A stretch of DNA of 64,000 bases from contig JAHLJT010000631.1 of the NCBI GenBank assembly GCA_031308135.1, forward strand, positions 29,594,271 through 29,658,270. The letters are read 5' to 3'. This stretch comes from Acheta domesticus (taxonomy: Eukaryota; Arthropoda; Insecta; Orthoptera; Gryllidae). Under the pieces are notes generated by a model. It was not told the origin of the DNA. It ran no database searches and saw only the letters and a list, made by a program, of their open reading frames with translations. The position numbers and the translations under genes were made by a program. Shown piece by piece: positions 13,531 through 26,044 of this stretch. Positions within the stretch are counted from its first letter, which is position 1. Each line of letters starts with the position of its first letter.

Positions 13531-13697
13531 TACGATTTATTCAACTCTGCCACTGGCAGGTACCAGCTGTTGACTGTTTCATCCAATCGGGAGCATGAAA
13601 ATCAGCATAGTGACGTCACTGAAGCGATATATAAGTTCCCGATTGCTTGAAACCGTCAAGAGCTGATGCCTGTCAGGGCCAGAGTTGAATAAATCGC
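13531..13697. mobile_element. Palindromic MITE
   Basis: CGATTTATTCAACTCTGCC at 13533 pairs with GGCCAGAGTTGAATAAATCG at the right end; CAATCGGGAGC pairs with GTTCCCGATTG further in. A related element at 34186-34505 shares GTGACGTCACTG and CAAGCTCCCGATT. Confidence 0.72.
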
Positions 13698-13740
13698 AGT
13701 CTAGAGAGGATGCATCTACTATATTTCTCTTCCATTTATA

Positions 13741-13970
13741 CTTCGGATTTTCTTTCTTGGCGCACGGGGAGGTGTCAATAAAATGGATTATCTCACGGTA
13801 TTTTGCGTCGGTATCCGTTGTGCCGCCAGGAGTCGCATGATCGTCAGCAATGCTTGATGCAGTCGCGATCATGAGACTCCTAGCGGCGCAACCGAGAACG
13901 ACGCGATATACAGTGACATATTCCGTTTTATTGACACCCCCCCCCGTGCGCCAAGAAAGAAAAACCGAAG
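13741..13970. mobile_element. Near-perfect palindromic MITE, TA-flanked
   Basis: TA at 13739-13740 and 13971-13972. CTTCGGATTTTCTTTCTTGG at the left is mirrored by CCAAGAAAGAAAAACCGAAG at the right, and the pairing continues through most of the 230 bp to a loop near 13855. The same element sits at 34240-34465. Confidence 0.85.
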
Positions 13971-13975
13971 TACAG

Positions 13976-15459
13976 GGTCATTTTATCCCATCTTTTATCC
14001 CATTAAAGTAGTGACGAGGCAGCAGCGCTTTAGAAAAGTGGGCATGGAAACGGCGTTAGCAGCAGCCTCAGCAGCGGCAACGATATTGCGGGTGAGGAGC
14101 GTGGGAGGGGGTGGGAACGACCTTGGAGGCGGCGGCGGCGGCGGTTGCCTCAGGCAGAGCGCGCGCCGAGCCCCGTGCGGCGCCGCGTTGCGGCCTGGGG
14201 CGAGAGCAATTGCCACCGCCGCCGCCGCCCCGCCGGCGACGGCCAAGGCCCGACCCCCCGCTTCCTCATTGGCGCGTTCCGCAACCCTCCGCCCCCCCAC
14301 CCCCGCGGCACGTGCCGCCCTACTTGCCAAGTGGGGCGCTCTGTTTGGAAATGAATATTCGCGGGGCGTCGTTCAGAAGGCAGCCTTTATGACCTGCGGT
14401 TATATCACTCGTGTTTCCGAGGTTTGTCTTGAAAGATTTCGTACCCGGCCCCTCACATTGCGGCGACTAGGGAGCAAAACGGTTTAATTGCACCCCTTAT
14501 GAAACTGAAATAGGAAGACAAAACATCATAATTTAATAAATCGAGATTAATTTAATATATTAAATATTAGTACAATAAATCGATTATTTATTACGAAATA
14601 CAATGTTTTAAATAATAAGTACGTTTATTTTGATAAATAATAGCCTATGGTATCAAAATTCTTCATTAAAATTACATGAAAAAATTTTTTTAAACGATAT
14701 TTTTGAATGGATACATCTAGAAACACACCTGATAGCGTACTTGAAGCACATGTCTATGTTCACATTTACAAGCAGCTTGTATTCTCTTCGTTTTATTATC
14801 TTTTCCTTTCATTGTAAGGAGGGCTTTATAAAATATATAGTGAGAAGTATTTTTAAAAATTAAATAAAACATTTTAATTCAATTTATTTATGGAAACAGC
14901 TCTTTATTTATTACTTATAATTTGTACATTTTATTTTGTAAACATCACAAACAGAAAATTGTTTAAAAAAATATATCTTAACAACATTTAAAACAATAAT
15001 TCTGCTAGATTGTATTACATAATCTTCTAAAAATTGTTTCAATTTAAACTATACGTGTTGAGGATAGAAATATTAAATTTGTAAATACTTTGACTGTTAA
15101 CTGAATAAAAAATATTTCACAGTGTATAATTTTGAAAAATAGATTTAATTTAAAATTTGTTTCTGCACATTTTTAGTTAGAGATCATCCTCATCTCCGGG
15201 ATATACCCTTGTTTCCTTATTTCTGCAATTCCACATAAGGTATCTCCGTATTACAAGAAACTATTCTGAGATGTTCCCCTTCGATTTGGTTGAATTTGAA
15301 TATGTTGTAAGGAATGAAGAAGAGACTCCCGTGATTTTTAAATACCTTTTCGTAGACAAATGATTTAAAAGGGTGCAAATTATTCTCAATAGTGAAATCC
15401 AAAAGTAATGACACCACCATTTAGGGTAAAAAATATTGGCAATTATCGAACGAACGTAC
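13976..15459. other. GC-rich block followed by AT-rich DNA
   Basis: 14040-14400 is CpG-rich with GGC runs, with no recognised coding sequence or splice-bounded exon. From 14480 on it is strongly AT-rich and empty. Confidence 0.5.
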
Positions 15460-15858
15460 AGTTGGTACCAATCTTCTTTGTACAGTCCATAATTTGCTAG
15501 AAAAACATTAATTTTAAGTGGAAAATTAATACTAATGAAAAATATATTACAGGATAATTGAATAACTCTAGTAAAATAAAATGTAACTTTGTACGCTTAG
15601 AAGAAATGGACTTGAATTTGAAATTCACCAGCACATTAAGTCGCTCGGGAACTATCTGCTAGGAAGGTTTCCAAGCAACAATATGTACTGGTGAACTTCA
15701 AATTCAAGGCCGTTTCGTCTAGGTGTGCAAAGTTATTGTATGTAACTGGAATTATTTAATTATCTTGTAATATACTTTTCATTAATATTAATTTTCCACT
15801 TAAAATTAACGATATTCGAGCAAATTATGAACTGTACAAACAAGACTGTTACTAAATG
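15460..15858. mobile_element. Foldback MITE of about 400 bp
   Basis: TTAATTTTAAGTGGAAAATT in the left arm pairs with AATTTTCCACTTAAAATTAA in the right arm, and the outer TTTGTACAG pairs with CTGTACAAA. Arms of about 170 bp meet at a short loop near 15650-15680. No coding region. Confidence 0.78.
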
Positions 15859-15892
15859 TATTTTAAAAATTACAGGAACCTTTTTCTTCTTA

Positions 15893-16029
15893 GGGTGAGT
15901 TTACCTCCTCAAACGTTAAATACTATCAATCTTTTGCACTTGCGTAGATGCACTCAAGTGATGCGAAACTTGCACTGCCAATGAGCAGAAGATCGATAGT
16001 ACTTAACGTTCGAGAGTGCAAAAACTCCC
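15893..16029. mobile_element. Small palindromic MITE, diverged copy
   Basis: Related to 32330-32466: shares AGAAGATCGATAGTACTTAA, GTTCGAG and GCAAAAACTCCC at its right end, with a more diverged left arm. Confidence 0.65.
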
Positions 16030-17779
16030 TCTTCTCTTTTATCATGCTTGCCCAACGAGCTATGCTTGCCCACTCGTGGCATCGACCTTGACAACACTGT
16101 TTTACGCTTTATCCAAAATGAATCCGTATCGGCAAGGACACTTAGAAATTTTCCTTGTCATGAACTTACGCTGAGTTCAATTATGCAGTCTAATGAAATT
16201 TGATAATGACATTGAAAAATATAGCATTTCGTACTTTTTTTCGGTTAAAAGGGTAACCTATCCGTATTTTTGTATTTGTATTTTTATTCACATCTAACAA
16301 TCCTATTGCATTTTCTAGAGTATGATATCTTAAAATAGTGTACACAAATCGTGTAAGCTAGAATATTGCACAAATATTAGTGAAAGATTCTACACAAGTT
16401 TAGGAAAATTATTCTGTATTCGATGAACATATTTTGGAAGTCGAGTTTAAAAAGTACTGTGGAAACAATAGAAATGTTCTAAAATGCAACAATGTTGTTA
16501 AAACACCGAGCTCGATGCTATTTTTGCAGCATGATCCAATACATAGCTCATATTTCAGTCTGCAGTTTCTTCAGTAAAACACTACCATATGAAATATAAT
16601 GGAGCCATATAACTCAACACTAATAAATGAAATTATAAAAACAACCAGCGAGTGAAACCAAAATTTTTCTAGCATACTTCTTTCTTTCTAGCATTGACTC
16701 ATTTGCCCTAAGATCCATTTATTTATTTTTTCACAGTAATTGAAAATGTCATTTGCTACGAAAGAGTTCGCGAAAACGTAATAAATGTTGTGCATTGACG
16801 TCTTTTTCCATTGTTTGACCGCAGTATTCACTCAAGACAATCTCGCAAGAAATGAAGATATAAGCGTGAGATCTTGGGATTGTCATTGTGTTCGTTTTTG
16901 TTTCTGTTTGCATTCTGTACCAAGGGCCGTGAGAAAATACGTGCTCTAAAGTCGACATTTTGAGGTTTGCAAAGTGTTACGTTCACTTATGTACTTCGTT
17001 CAATGCAAGTTCAGTTTTGCCCCTTCACATTGAATTTGTTTTTCAATTTAAAATATTTCTAACAATGTAAATTGATATTATTTGTTATTTTCTTTTTGAT
17101 AACACAAATACATTTCACTTAAATGAAATGTAAAAGAAACCAAGAATTCATGTCAGATTTCCTCTCATACTTCCTGCTGAAAAGTTATAGAAATTTTCCA
17201 AAGTTACATCGATTTATATAGGAATGTAGTGGAATCTTGCTGGTACACCGTAATCGTAATATTTGTTTAATGGGAAATATCTTAAAGTATTTAGTAAATA
17301 ATATTGTTAAATGTTTGTAGAAAACAGAGAACCTGTGACGAAAATGATTTTCTAGTAATTTCCACCAAAGTTGCGATATGTAGATCTAGTATATTAACTA
17401 TTCGAAATCAGATTAGAGAGATTAGATTGAATTTTTATTAAGCTTGCTGTAAAACCATTTTTGTGCAGGTGCGTTGTTTTACTGTTGTTGAAAATAGGAC
17501 ACATCGTATTTATTTATGTATTAAGGTTGCATAAACGTCTAGGTCATGAGCGACCACATGGTGATGACACATCTTTTATAATCATCTAGTGTGCCTTAAT
17601 TTTACTCCTTGAGAAGTCAAGTACCGCAGTGATGTCTTGTTTTCCATGACCTTTCCTACAGTACATGGTAAAGGTAACAGTTTATTAATTTATACGAAAT
17701 TATTGTCCCACCATAATAAAACCAATGTCAGCCACATTACATTTTTTTTAAAAAAATCTCATTTTTAATGTTTCGAACA
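16030..17779. other. AT-rich noncoding DNA
   Basis: Nothing recognised apart from a SINE tail at 17518. Confidence 0.6.
17518..17572 (-). repeat. SINE family A 3' fragment
   Basis: CTAGGTCATGAGCGACCAC is the reverse of the family tail GTCGCTAATGACCTAG. Only the tail is present, as expected for a 5'-truncated retroposed copy. Confidence 0.5.
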
Positions 17780-18348
17780 TTAACCCTCGTACAATGTCTG
17801 GGGTCTTTTTGTACCCCATCATCATTAATTTGTTAATATTTTCCTAAATACTTGCAGGATAACTTCTGTCTTCTAGATTTGCCTTTAATCAGGTATTAAA
17901 CCATTTTCACATATTTTCTAAATTTTATTAGAGAGTTATTAATTTTTTTCGTTTCACCTAAGGCAAAACCTGTTATTTTCCCATTCTCATTTAAAATATA
18001 TTGTCATGAACTTCAAAAAAAGTGTATGATACCGTCAATATTTCATTTATCTCGAAATAACTTTCAGGAAACTATTATAAATATTTCTGAAGCATTATGT
18101 ATCATCGATGGAGGTTACGTACAGCAGAGGTTATTCTTTATACGAAATATACAATACGAATAAATTATATGCATTATGTTTTTGAAAATAACTTATAAAA
18201 TGTGTACTTATATAAAAACAATTATTTTCATTCAATATATTGCCGTACACATTCCTGTTAACCACTTCCAATTGTCGTGAAATCTTGGGGTCCAAAAAGA
18301 CCCTAGGTATGCTACTTGATTGTAAATTGCAGGATGGTAGAGGCTTAA
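17780..18348. mobile_element. Probable piggyBac-type MITE
   Basis: Bounded by TTAA at 17780 and 18345. The left end is TTAACCCTCG followed by a GGGGTCTTTTTGTACCCC hairpin. The right end on minus begins TTAAGCCTC and has GGGTCTTTTTGGACCCC further in. The terminal match is short, so the right boundary is tentative. No coding region is seen. Confidence 0.5.
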
Positions 18349-18779
18349 TAACCAATATTATTTCGGAATCTTGTTTAAGGACGTTGATCATGAAAAATAC
18401 AACAACGCTTGCGAACAGGTTTAGTTACGTTAACAACATCCCGTGAAGAACATGCCAATATTATTTCATTAATAAGGAAGAACATTAGAGTTACGGTGGC
18501 GAAAGTACTTCTTTTATTATAAAAACGAACAAATTTCATATAGTTCTCTGGAGTTATTTCAACTTTGTGGTTGCTTATTTAAGGAAGTAATATCGCCCAT
18601 CAGTGTAGGTACACACCCCAGTGCACTGAGCAATGTTCGCGAAAACACTAAGCGAGCTCAGCGAGCTCGGGTTTCCCTCAGCGGTGAGTCACAAGCGGCC
18701 GGCCGCCACCGAAGCGGCTGTCGTTCGATCCTCAGCCGAGAAGTTCCCAGCGCGCGTTGCGTAAGAGAGGGCGCTCACA

Positions 18780-19060
18780 CGGCGCCGGCGATGGTGGGGG
18801 TGGCGGCGGTGGTGGCGGTGGTGGCGGCGGTGGCGGCGGTGACGGCGGTGGAGGCCGTGGTGGCGGTGGAGGCGGCGGTAGCGGCGGTGACGGCGGTGGA
18901 GGTGGGGGTGGCGGCGGTGGAGGCGGTGGTAGTGGTGGCGGCGGTGGAGGCGGTGGTAGTGGTGGAGGCGGTGGTGGCGGTGGTGGCGGCGGTGGAAGCG
19001 GTGGTGGCGGTGACGGCGGTGGCGGCGGGGGCGGAGCGGCGGTGGGGGCGGGGGCGGCGG
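18780..19060. repeat. GGT/GGC trinucleotide-like repeat
   Basis: About 280 bp of imperfect GGTGGCGGC/GGAGGC units. It gives long glycine-rich or histidine-rich frames that reflect the repeat only. Confidence 0.9.
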
Positions 19061-19209
19061 TGGCGACGATGACGGCAGTGGCAATAGCGATGACGGCTAT
19101 GGCAGGGTCCCGACGGCAATGCCAGAAATGGCGGTGATGGAGTTTGATGGTAGGGTTGATAGAGTTGGTGGTGTTAGTTGTGTTGGCGTTGTTGGTAATG
19201 TTGGTGATG

Positions 19210-19732
19210 GTGATGAAGGTGATTGATTGTTCGCGATTCCGGGTGCATCAACTACAGAGATCATTAGACCCGTAAATGTAGTGTGTGTTTTTTCCTCAGG
19301 AGGCAGTGATCTTTCCCCGCTGGATGGCGAGATCCGGCGCCGACCTACCGTCAAGTACAGGGGTTTTCCCCCAACCAGGTTCCTCCCACCAGCGGGGCAC
19401 CGCCCAGCCGGGACAAGCTCTAAACTTCCGACCGGTCTCCCGGCATTTGTGGTAGTGTAGTGCATGTTTTTGTTAGTATATGTGTAAGAAGTGAGGATAC
19501 GACAAGGAAGATGAAGGAATGATCGCGCGCGGCCCGCTTGTTAGGATACTTTCGCCTGGTGTTGATGGGAGAAACCACGGAAAAGTACCGATCAGAGCAG
19601 CCGGCCGCCAGAATTCTCTTCCGGACAGCGACTAAATTCGACCTAGCTGAAAAGCTACTGTCGAAAATCCTGCTGCCGTAGGGACTGCAATGACGTCTGT
19701 TGATGCACTGAGCCATCTCTCCCGGTATGGAG
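19210..19732 (-). repeat. SINE-like repeat, 500-bp family
   Basis: Shares CATTAGACCCGTAAATGTAG, the CCAGCGGGGCACCGCCCAGC box, TGTGGTAGTGTAGTGCATGT, CCGATCAGAGCAGCCGGCCG and a CTGAGCCATCTCTCCCGG end with the other copies. The end with GAGCCATC is the tRNA-like head read on minus. Confidence 0.78.
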
Positions 19733-19960
19733 GTGGTGGTGGTGGTGGTGTCAATTGTGGTAGTTATGACGGTGTTGGTATCGGTAATGGTGGTGTCGAT
19801 GATGGTGGTAGGAGTGATAATGGTAGCGATGGTGCTGTTGACGACGAAGGCAGAGGCGATGGAGACGGCGCGGTGAGGGTGGCGGCGGCGGTGGCAAGGC
19901 GGTGATGATAAAGGAAGGGGTGGTGGCGATAGAGATGGCAGTGGGTGGTGCGGGGGAGTT
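19729..19960. repeat. Degenerate GGT-rich repeat
   Basis: A looser continuation of the GGT-type repeat, lying just past the SINE copy at 19210-19732, suggesting that SINE inserted within a longer simple repeat. Confidence 0.7.
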
Positions 19961-20599
19961 GCGGACGCACGCGGGTGGCATGGGGAGAGCGAGTAAGGAG
20001 GCAGGTTCTAATGCGCGCGTCAGCACGACGGCTGAGTCAGTTGCCTCACTCGGCCCGTGACGCCCTCAACTCCCCGCTGTGCACGGCGCACAATTGTCGT
20101 TCTGTCCCGCTCTCAACCGCTTTAACTTTGATACTAGAGATATTGCAAGAAGGGTCCGGGGAATTTCCTGTCCCGATCGCGGAAAACTTCATTCGACGTG
20201 TGGAAGAGTATAAAGAACGAAGGAACGCCGTGCTATAGTTAGCGCTTCAAGAACGTAATTGAATATATCTGACGTCTCTTAAACTTCACTCTCGCTCAAA
20301 ATTTCAGTATGCCAATGGTTAGAACTTATTGTTTTTAGGTCGATGCATCCTTCTCCATACATATCCTATGTAGCATTCATTTCATTGCTTGCTCTCAAGG
20401 AATAGGCTCAGTAAGCTTGTGCTTGGAATCTTAAAGAAGTATGTGTTGTGTAATTTTTTCTTTCTTTAATTCAACATAAGAAAGTGCTTGAGACAATATT
20501 TATGTCAATTCTACTTACGTACCCGCTTTAGAATCTTCATGTTACAGAGGGTTCGAGACCAGTGTTTTCCAGCAGTTTAATCGTCGGGTCGACACAACA
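19961..20599. other. Noncoding DNA
   Basis: GC-rich to about 20240, then AT-rich. No gene recognised. Confidence 0.5.
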
Positions 20600-21191
20600 T
20601 TAACCCGGGAGAGGTGTAGCGGGGTCTTTTGTGACCCCACGTATCTTTGTTTAGCTGCAGTTGCCTAATTGTGCGAGTCAGGACCTTTACATTTCACATA
20701 CCTTTCACCACATTCTTTACCTTTCGTCTGAAATTTCTTCAAAATTTTAAATGTAATAATTTATCTATAAATATTTGTGAAACCAATACAAACGCCTTAA
20801 ATTTCGTACTTTCTCTAAGTTGTATTGATTGGCTTTGAATCATTTTCAAGCAATTGTTTGTTCTTATGTGAGACAATGTTATAAAATGAAACTTACTGAA
20901 TTTTCTGATACCTTTGTCGTTGAAATATTCAGAAAAATGTAAATGGAGTAAAATGAAAGATAAATGATAATATTTCCCTTTTATTTGTTTCAATTCCTCA
21001 TTTGCATGTTTGTTTATAATAGTGCATTATGTTTATACGACCTTAGAAATTATTGATTATTATTAAAATAACTAATTTCCCCCTTTTTTCTTGCTAAATA
21101 TAATTTTATAAAGAAATAGTTTGAAGGGGTCAGAAATGACCCCGCGCCACCTCTAACGTAACTCTAGCAACCGCCACCTCTCCAGAGTTAA
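20600..21191. mobile_element. piggyBac-type MITE
   Basis: TTAA at 20600-20603 and 21188-21191. The left end is TTAACCCGGGAGAGGTG and the right end on minus is TTAACTCTGGAGAGGTG. Each has an inner hairpin-like GGGGTC/GACCCC block (20620-20638 and 21126-21143). The interior is AT-rich with no transposase. A 20-bp near-identical sequence, TTAATCGTCGGGTCGAC, lies outside both ends. Confidence 0.82.
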
Positions 21192-21494
21192 CAGCTTAAT
21201 CGTCGGGTCGACGTTGACTAATTCCTGATGTAGAATTCCAAACGCCAACTGAACTGATTGGCCGTTGATATCCTTCGGCCGCGGTATTCTCCGTTCAGTT
21301 CCAGAAAAAGTAAAAATATTTGTCCTGGCCGGAATTACATAAGCAAATATCTTCTTATGCAAATTGTATAAAAAATATTGGGATGGAACACATACAGCAT
21401 CTTGTATGTGTTCCATTCCAAGAGTTCCCAATCCAAGAGTTTGAGACTCGAGGTGAGTCTGGCCGGGAGGTCCTAGGTTCGAGTCCCGACGACG

Positions 21495-24366
21495 CACAGT
21501 GGGGCAAGAGCCAGTAAAACGTGAGAAAAATTCAAAAATCAAAACTCAGCCGATTCATATTTACTTATTGTTGCTGCGTTCAAGAAAGAGTGCTCTATCT
21601 GAAACATGCACAGACTTGTCGCCTGACGTGTTCTGACACGAGTTTTCAATCGTCAAATCTGGGCAGTCGGTAAGCTTACGCAGGGCGCGCTGGATGTATG
21701 CTAGTGATTTTGAGTTTGCATTGTGTAAACCCGCAGGAACTGTAGAACTAAATTAACATGGCTGATACATCGAAATGTAAGTAAAAGTATATCGTCATAA
21801 TATTGCGAATATTTAGTGTCTGTAGTCTTACAAAAATTTATTTGTCAACCTTTGGCAAAATTGCGAGAAATTCATGAATTCATAGAGATTTAGTTACCTT
21901 TCAAATGCGTTCAAGCAAAATTTTTTGTTGCATTGCATTATGCATACATTCTACTTTAAGAATATAATGAGAATCTTTGCCCGTTTTTGCCCCTTTTGAA
22001 GAAAAATATTTTTTCCTAAGTTGGTGCGTTTTTCTGTTTTTTTCAGAATCTCAGAAAGGGACGTTAAACGTAACTAGAATGAACTTAGTTTGTCTTATGA
22101 GGGGAACAGGGTTCAAGAATATTCAAAAACAGGTTTGTTTCTTGAAAGAACACATTAAAGTTTTAACTAATTGTCCCGAATCCTCTGAGAAGGAACACGA
22201 TCATTTAATTTCTCAATTTGCGTCCCAATTTAAGCAGAAATGGTCCGAATCGCACAGAATGTACGATAGATTTATTAATATGAATGAAAAATGGCTTCAA
22301 ACATCACTGTACTTTCCTACAAACAAAGACAGTGGGGAAAACAAAAGAGGTCACCCGTCGGTGCCTTTTTCTGAATCTTCTGACTCCAGTAAACGTAAGA
22401 GGACGCAGGAACTGAGGCAGACGTATTCATCAGAAGAAATAGCATATGCCCCTCAGATGTGTTTGCGATCTACTGGTGAAATTGAGGCTTCCAAGTTAGT
22501 GAAGGAAATTACTGTTAATGCATCTCCTTGCCGAGCAAGGCGATATAGAAAAGCTATTCGGGATTCGACACAACAGCATATCTCTACTTTGACCGGAGAG
22601 GAAGGACTTTCCATGATTATAGAAGCCAAACTTTCAAGACATCAGTATGAAGTTGTAAGATCTAAAGACAAAAATAGGTTTCCTTCATATAAAGTGATCC
22701 AAGAAGCAAAGAAATTATGCTATCCTAAAAGAGAATGCATTTCTGTAAGTGCTAGTTGTGTTGAAGTAGATCTGCAAGCATTGGTAGATCATACAGGAAG
22801 TCGTTTAGTGAACTCTGTAAGTGAAGTGATATTGAACTCTTTAAGTGAAGTGAATGAAAAAGATCATGCTAGTTATCTCAATTTAAAATTGATTTATAAA
22901 TGGGGATTTGACGGAAGCTCTGGTTTAAATCCTTACAAACAAAAAAGTAGTGCCAGTGAAGCAGACGTATCTGGATCCAGTGTCTTTCTGTCATCTATCG
23001 TTCCGTTGCAGTTACTAACACGAAATTCCAAAGACAAACCGTTCTTTGGCAAAACCCACGCCCATCCTCAACTAGATATTGCAGGCCTATCAGAATGCAA
23101 TTGTAACCAGAGGGTGCGGATCTTTCAGTAGCTGAGAAAACATTCATTGACAGTCAGATAGCTGCTCTACAACCCACTATGATCAATCTGGCAAATAAAA
23201 ATGTTATTTTAAGGCACTGTTTGATATTTGCTGTGATTGACGGGAAGATTTGTAATGCGCTGACAGATACGAAATCCACACAAAAAAGCTATTTATGTGG
23301 AGCGACCTCCAAACAGTTCAATGATATCGAAAAAGTTCTAAAAATGGAAGTTCACTCCCCACATTTAGAATTTGGTATTTCAGTACTGCACACTTGGACT
23401 CGGTGCTTTGAGTGCCTGCTGCATATATCTTACAAGATTCCAGTTAAATCATGGCAGGCACGTGGGGAAGCCAAGATCTGAAAACAAGAAAAAAATTCAG
23501 AAAGAATTCCAATAAAAGATGGGTTTATTAGTGGACAGACCAAAGCCTGGATTTGGCAATTCGAATGATGGTAACACCGCAAGAAGGTTTTTTGAAAATC
23601 CTGAGATTTCGGCATGTGTAACAGGTCTTGATCGTGAACTAATAGAACGATTTCGCGTAGTGTTCATCGCCATTTCCAGTGGTTTTCGTATTAATTCAGA
23701 AAAGTTTCAAACATTTTGTGTTAATACAGCCAGATTATTTGTGGAAAAGTATCCTTGGTACTGTATGCCGCCAGCAGTACACAAACTACTCATTCATGGT
23801 CCAGTAGTGATGGCGAATTCTTTATTACCTATTGGTCAGTTATCCGAAGAGGCACAAGAGGCACGTAATAAGGACATTAAGAAATTTAGAGAAGACTTTT
23901 CTCGTAAGTGTGCCATAGAGAAAACAATCCAAGACATTTTTTGCCGACTTCTGGTGTCATCTGACCCTGTCATCACAAGCCACAGACTACTGCCTGCAAA
24001 GAAAATTAAATAACTTCCGACAGAAGTTTTAGATATGATGTTGCCTGGACAAACACAAAGTGAAACAGAAGACGATTATGATACTGATGATTCTTCAGAT
24101 TCATATTGATAAGAAATAGGTCATACAATGATACACACACACATAAAGGCAATCATTAATTATTCCCTTTATCTCAGTTACAAAGTATGTATCTGCAAGT
24201 TTTACAACAACCTTGATATATCCCATTGTAAGTTGAAAATAAACATTTATTGTTATATTTTGCTTCAATTTTGTTATTTATCATCATTTGTTACTCAGTC
24301 CATTACTGCTCTTCTGTTTGCTTAAAATATTTTTTCTCAACTTTGGAGGCCTCCTGCCCCACTGTG
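21495..24366 (+). mobile_element. Transib DNA transposon with recombination-signal-like termini
   Basis: A 2872-bp element flanked by the 5-bp direct repeat CGACG (21490-21494 and 24367-24371), the GC-rich kind of target duplication typical of Transib. Both termini begin CACAGTGGGGCA. In each, the heptamer CACAGTG (21495-21501, and 24366-24360 on minus) is followed by exactly 23 bp and then GAAAAA (from 21525 and from 24336). The spacers agree at 15 of 23 bases. It encodes a broken transposase. Its two flanks join cleanly into one SINE-like repeat, so this is a nested insertion with the empty site known from sister copies in the window. Confidence 0.93.
22047..24109 (+). pseudogene. Broken Transib transposase related to the RAG1 core
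   Basis: The coding relic starts after a good acceptor (TTTTTTTCAG) at 22046; an ATG at 21758 followed by a GTAAGT may be a 5' exon, but direct joining gives a stop. Kept motifs are KWGFDGSSG (first catalytic Asp), VIDGKICNAL (likely second Asp), LHTWTRCFE, GNTARRFF, HKLLIH (His-x4-His, as in the RAG1 zinc site) and SEEAQEARNK (likely catalytic Glu, aligning with RAG1 SEGNESGNK). Lesions are a frameshift near 23100-23116 (stop at 23129), another near 23475, a TAA at 23513 and a TAA at 24011. After the last stop the frame runs on through an acidic tail to a TGA at 24107. Without the lesions it would be of normal family size. It is not functional as written. Confidence 0.9.
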
Positions 24367-24838
24367 CGACGGCAGGATTTTCGACACTAGCTTGTCAGCT
24401 AGGTCGAATTCAGTCGCTGTCTGTAGGAGAATTCTAGCGGCCGGCTGCTCTGATCGGTAGTTTTCCGTGGTATCTCCAATCAACACCAGGCGAACGCCGG
24501 AGCAGTACCCTAACAAACGGGCCACGGACCGCGCGCGATCTTTCCTTCCTCTTCCTTGTCCTATCCTCTCCTCTTACACTAACATGCACTACACTACCAC
24601 ACATGTCGGGAGACCGGTCGGCAGCTTACAGCTTGTCCCGGCTGGGGCGGTGCCCCGCTGATGGGAGATACCTGGTTGAGGGGTAAACCCCGCTAGTCGA
24701 CGGTAGGTCGGCGCCGGATCTCGCCATCCAGCCGGGAAAAGATCATCGCTCCCTCCCGAGAAAAGCCACGCACTGCACTTACAGGACTTAATGACCAAAG
24801 TAGGTGACGCGCCCGGAAACACCAATCAATCAATCAAA

Positions 24839-26044
24839 AGCGAGGTGTTGTTCGATGAATCGTTGTAAAAAACAATTTTTTTCTTCAAACATTTGTATTG
24901 ATGGAGAACATTACACTGAATTCTAGAACGCGCGTGATCTTTTCATTAAACTTTTAAAATAAAATATAAGCCTTTCACTTTTTCTCTGGTAACCGTTATG
25001 CAGAGGAAAATTATTGGATTTCGTCCAAAAATTAGAGATTTTTATTTTGGCTATAAAATCCCATTGAGCGTCACTGACCCGAACAAAGTGATTTTCATTA
25101 CGACTTCCGTATGGATTGATGTATGTCACATTCAACTCGAGCAGATCAGAAGCTTTTTATCTTCAACTCGGAACACACGTCAAGTGTAAACTTTGAAGTG
25201 CCTTTCCAAAGATCTTTTAATTTATTCTGTTTTTGCGAGATTCTTCACGTGAAACTCATAAAAATATTTTCAAAGATTTCTCAAAAATGACGCTGAATTT
25301 ATCTGCATCTATTTGCTTACATACAGAAGAGTGTACTAATAAATATGACAATGTATGGTAAATAATATGGTAGAAATGGCAAATAATAATAGTAAAATAT
25401 AAAAATATAAATATAATAAAAAGAAATATGAAATATCTCGTACGCCGTTAATATTTGCATTACAATTACTTATACTTTTGCGTTTTCTTTTGGTGGTCAC
25501 AAATTCTTCAAATTTCTTGTAGTTTCTCGAAACTTCAAAGGTATTTACTCAAAGCACTAAACGCTGAAATAACATTTCCTCAAAAATGGCTCCAAATGTT
25601 TTCGAAAAAAATCTGTTAGTAATGAGAGTTTGCAGTTCCAGGATGTAACGAAGAAATGATTATACAGAAAGTATGTTTTTGATAAACAATAAATATTCTA
25701 GAAAATAGTACTGAACTATAGTGATAATTTAGAAGTATTTAATATTTCATTCCAAAACATTTTCTGTCAGTTAATTTTGAAAAGTTTCTTTATGAATAAA
25801 TTATTAAAATATTTTTTAAGGTCCAAACTTTCGAGTATATTTCAAAGCCAAGATGAGGAAACGTTTCTGAATGACATGCATTTCCTCTTTTTTCTGCAAT
25901 ATTTTGAAAATTAGAGTTGCAGATTTTGATGTTCGAAGTTTTTCTTCAAATTATATTTATTACGCTGAAGTTGGTAAAAGCGTTTTTCCAGTTTTTTTAT
26001 GAAACGAGGTCAAAAATTGTGCGTTTCACGTATTAATTAATTAT
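24839..26044. other. AT-rich noncoding DNA
   Basis: Stretches with TTTCTCAAAAATG and TTTCTCGAAACTTC suggest an old diverged repeat; no gene. Confidence 0.55.

Larger units (their letters stand above)
21440..24838 (+). repeat. SINE-like repeat (about 500-bp family), split by the Transib insertion
   Basis: The head, with a B-box-like GGTTCGAGTCCC, is at 21440-21494. The body resumes at 24367 with GGCAGGATTTTCGACACTAG and runs to about 24838, ending near CAATCAATCAATC. The same order occurs without interruption in copies at 19210-19732, 42623-43170, 50355-50938 and 53098-53560. The promoter-like B box at one end suggests a tRNA-derived SINE. Confidence 0.8.

Noticed and set aside
18689..19137. 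Glycine-rich or histidine-rich proteins
   Set aside because: Translation of a GGT/GGC repeat, open in several frames on both strands.
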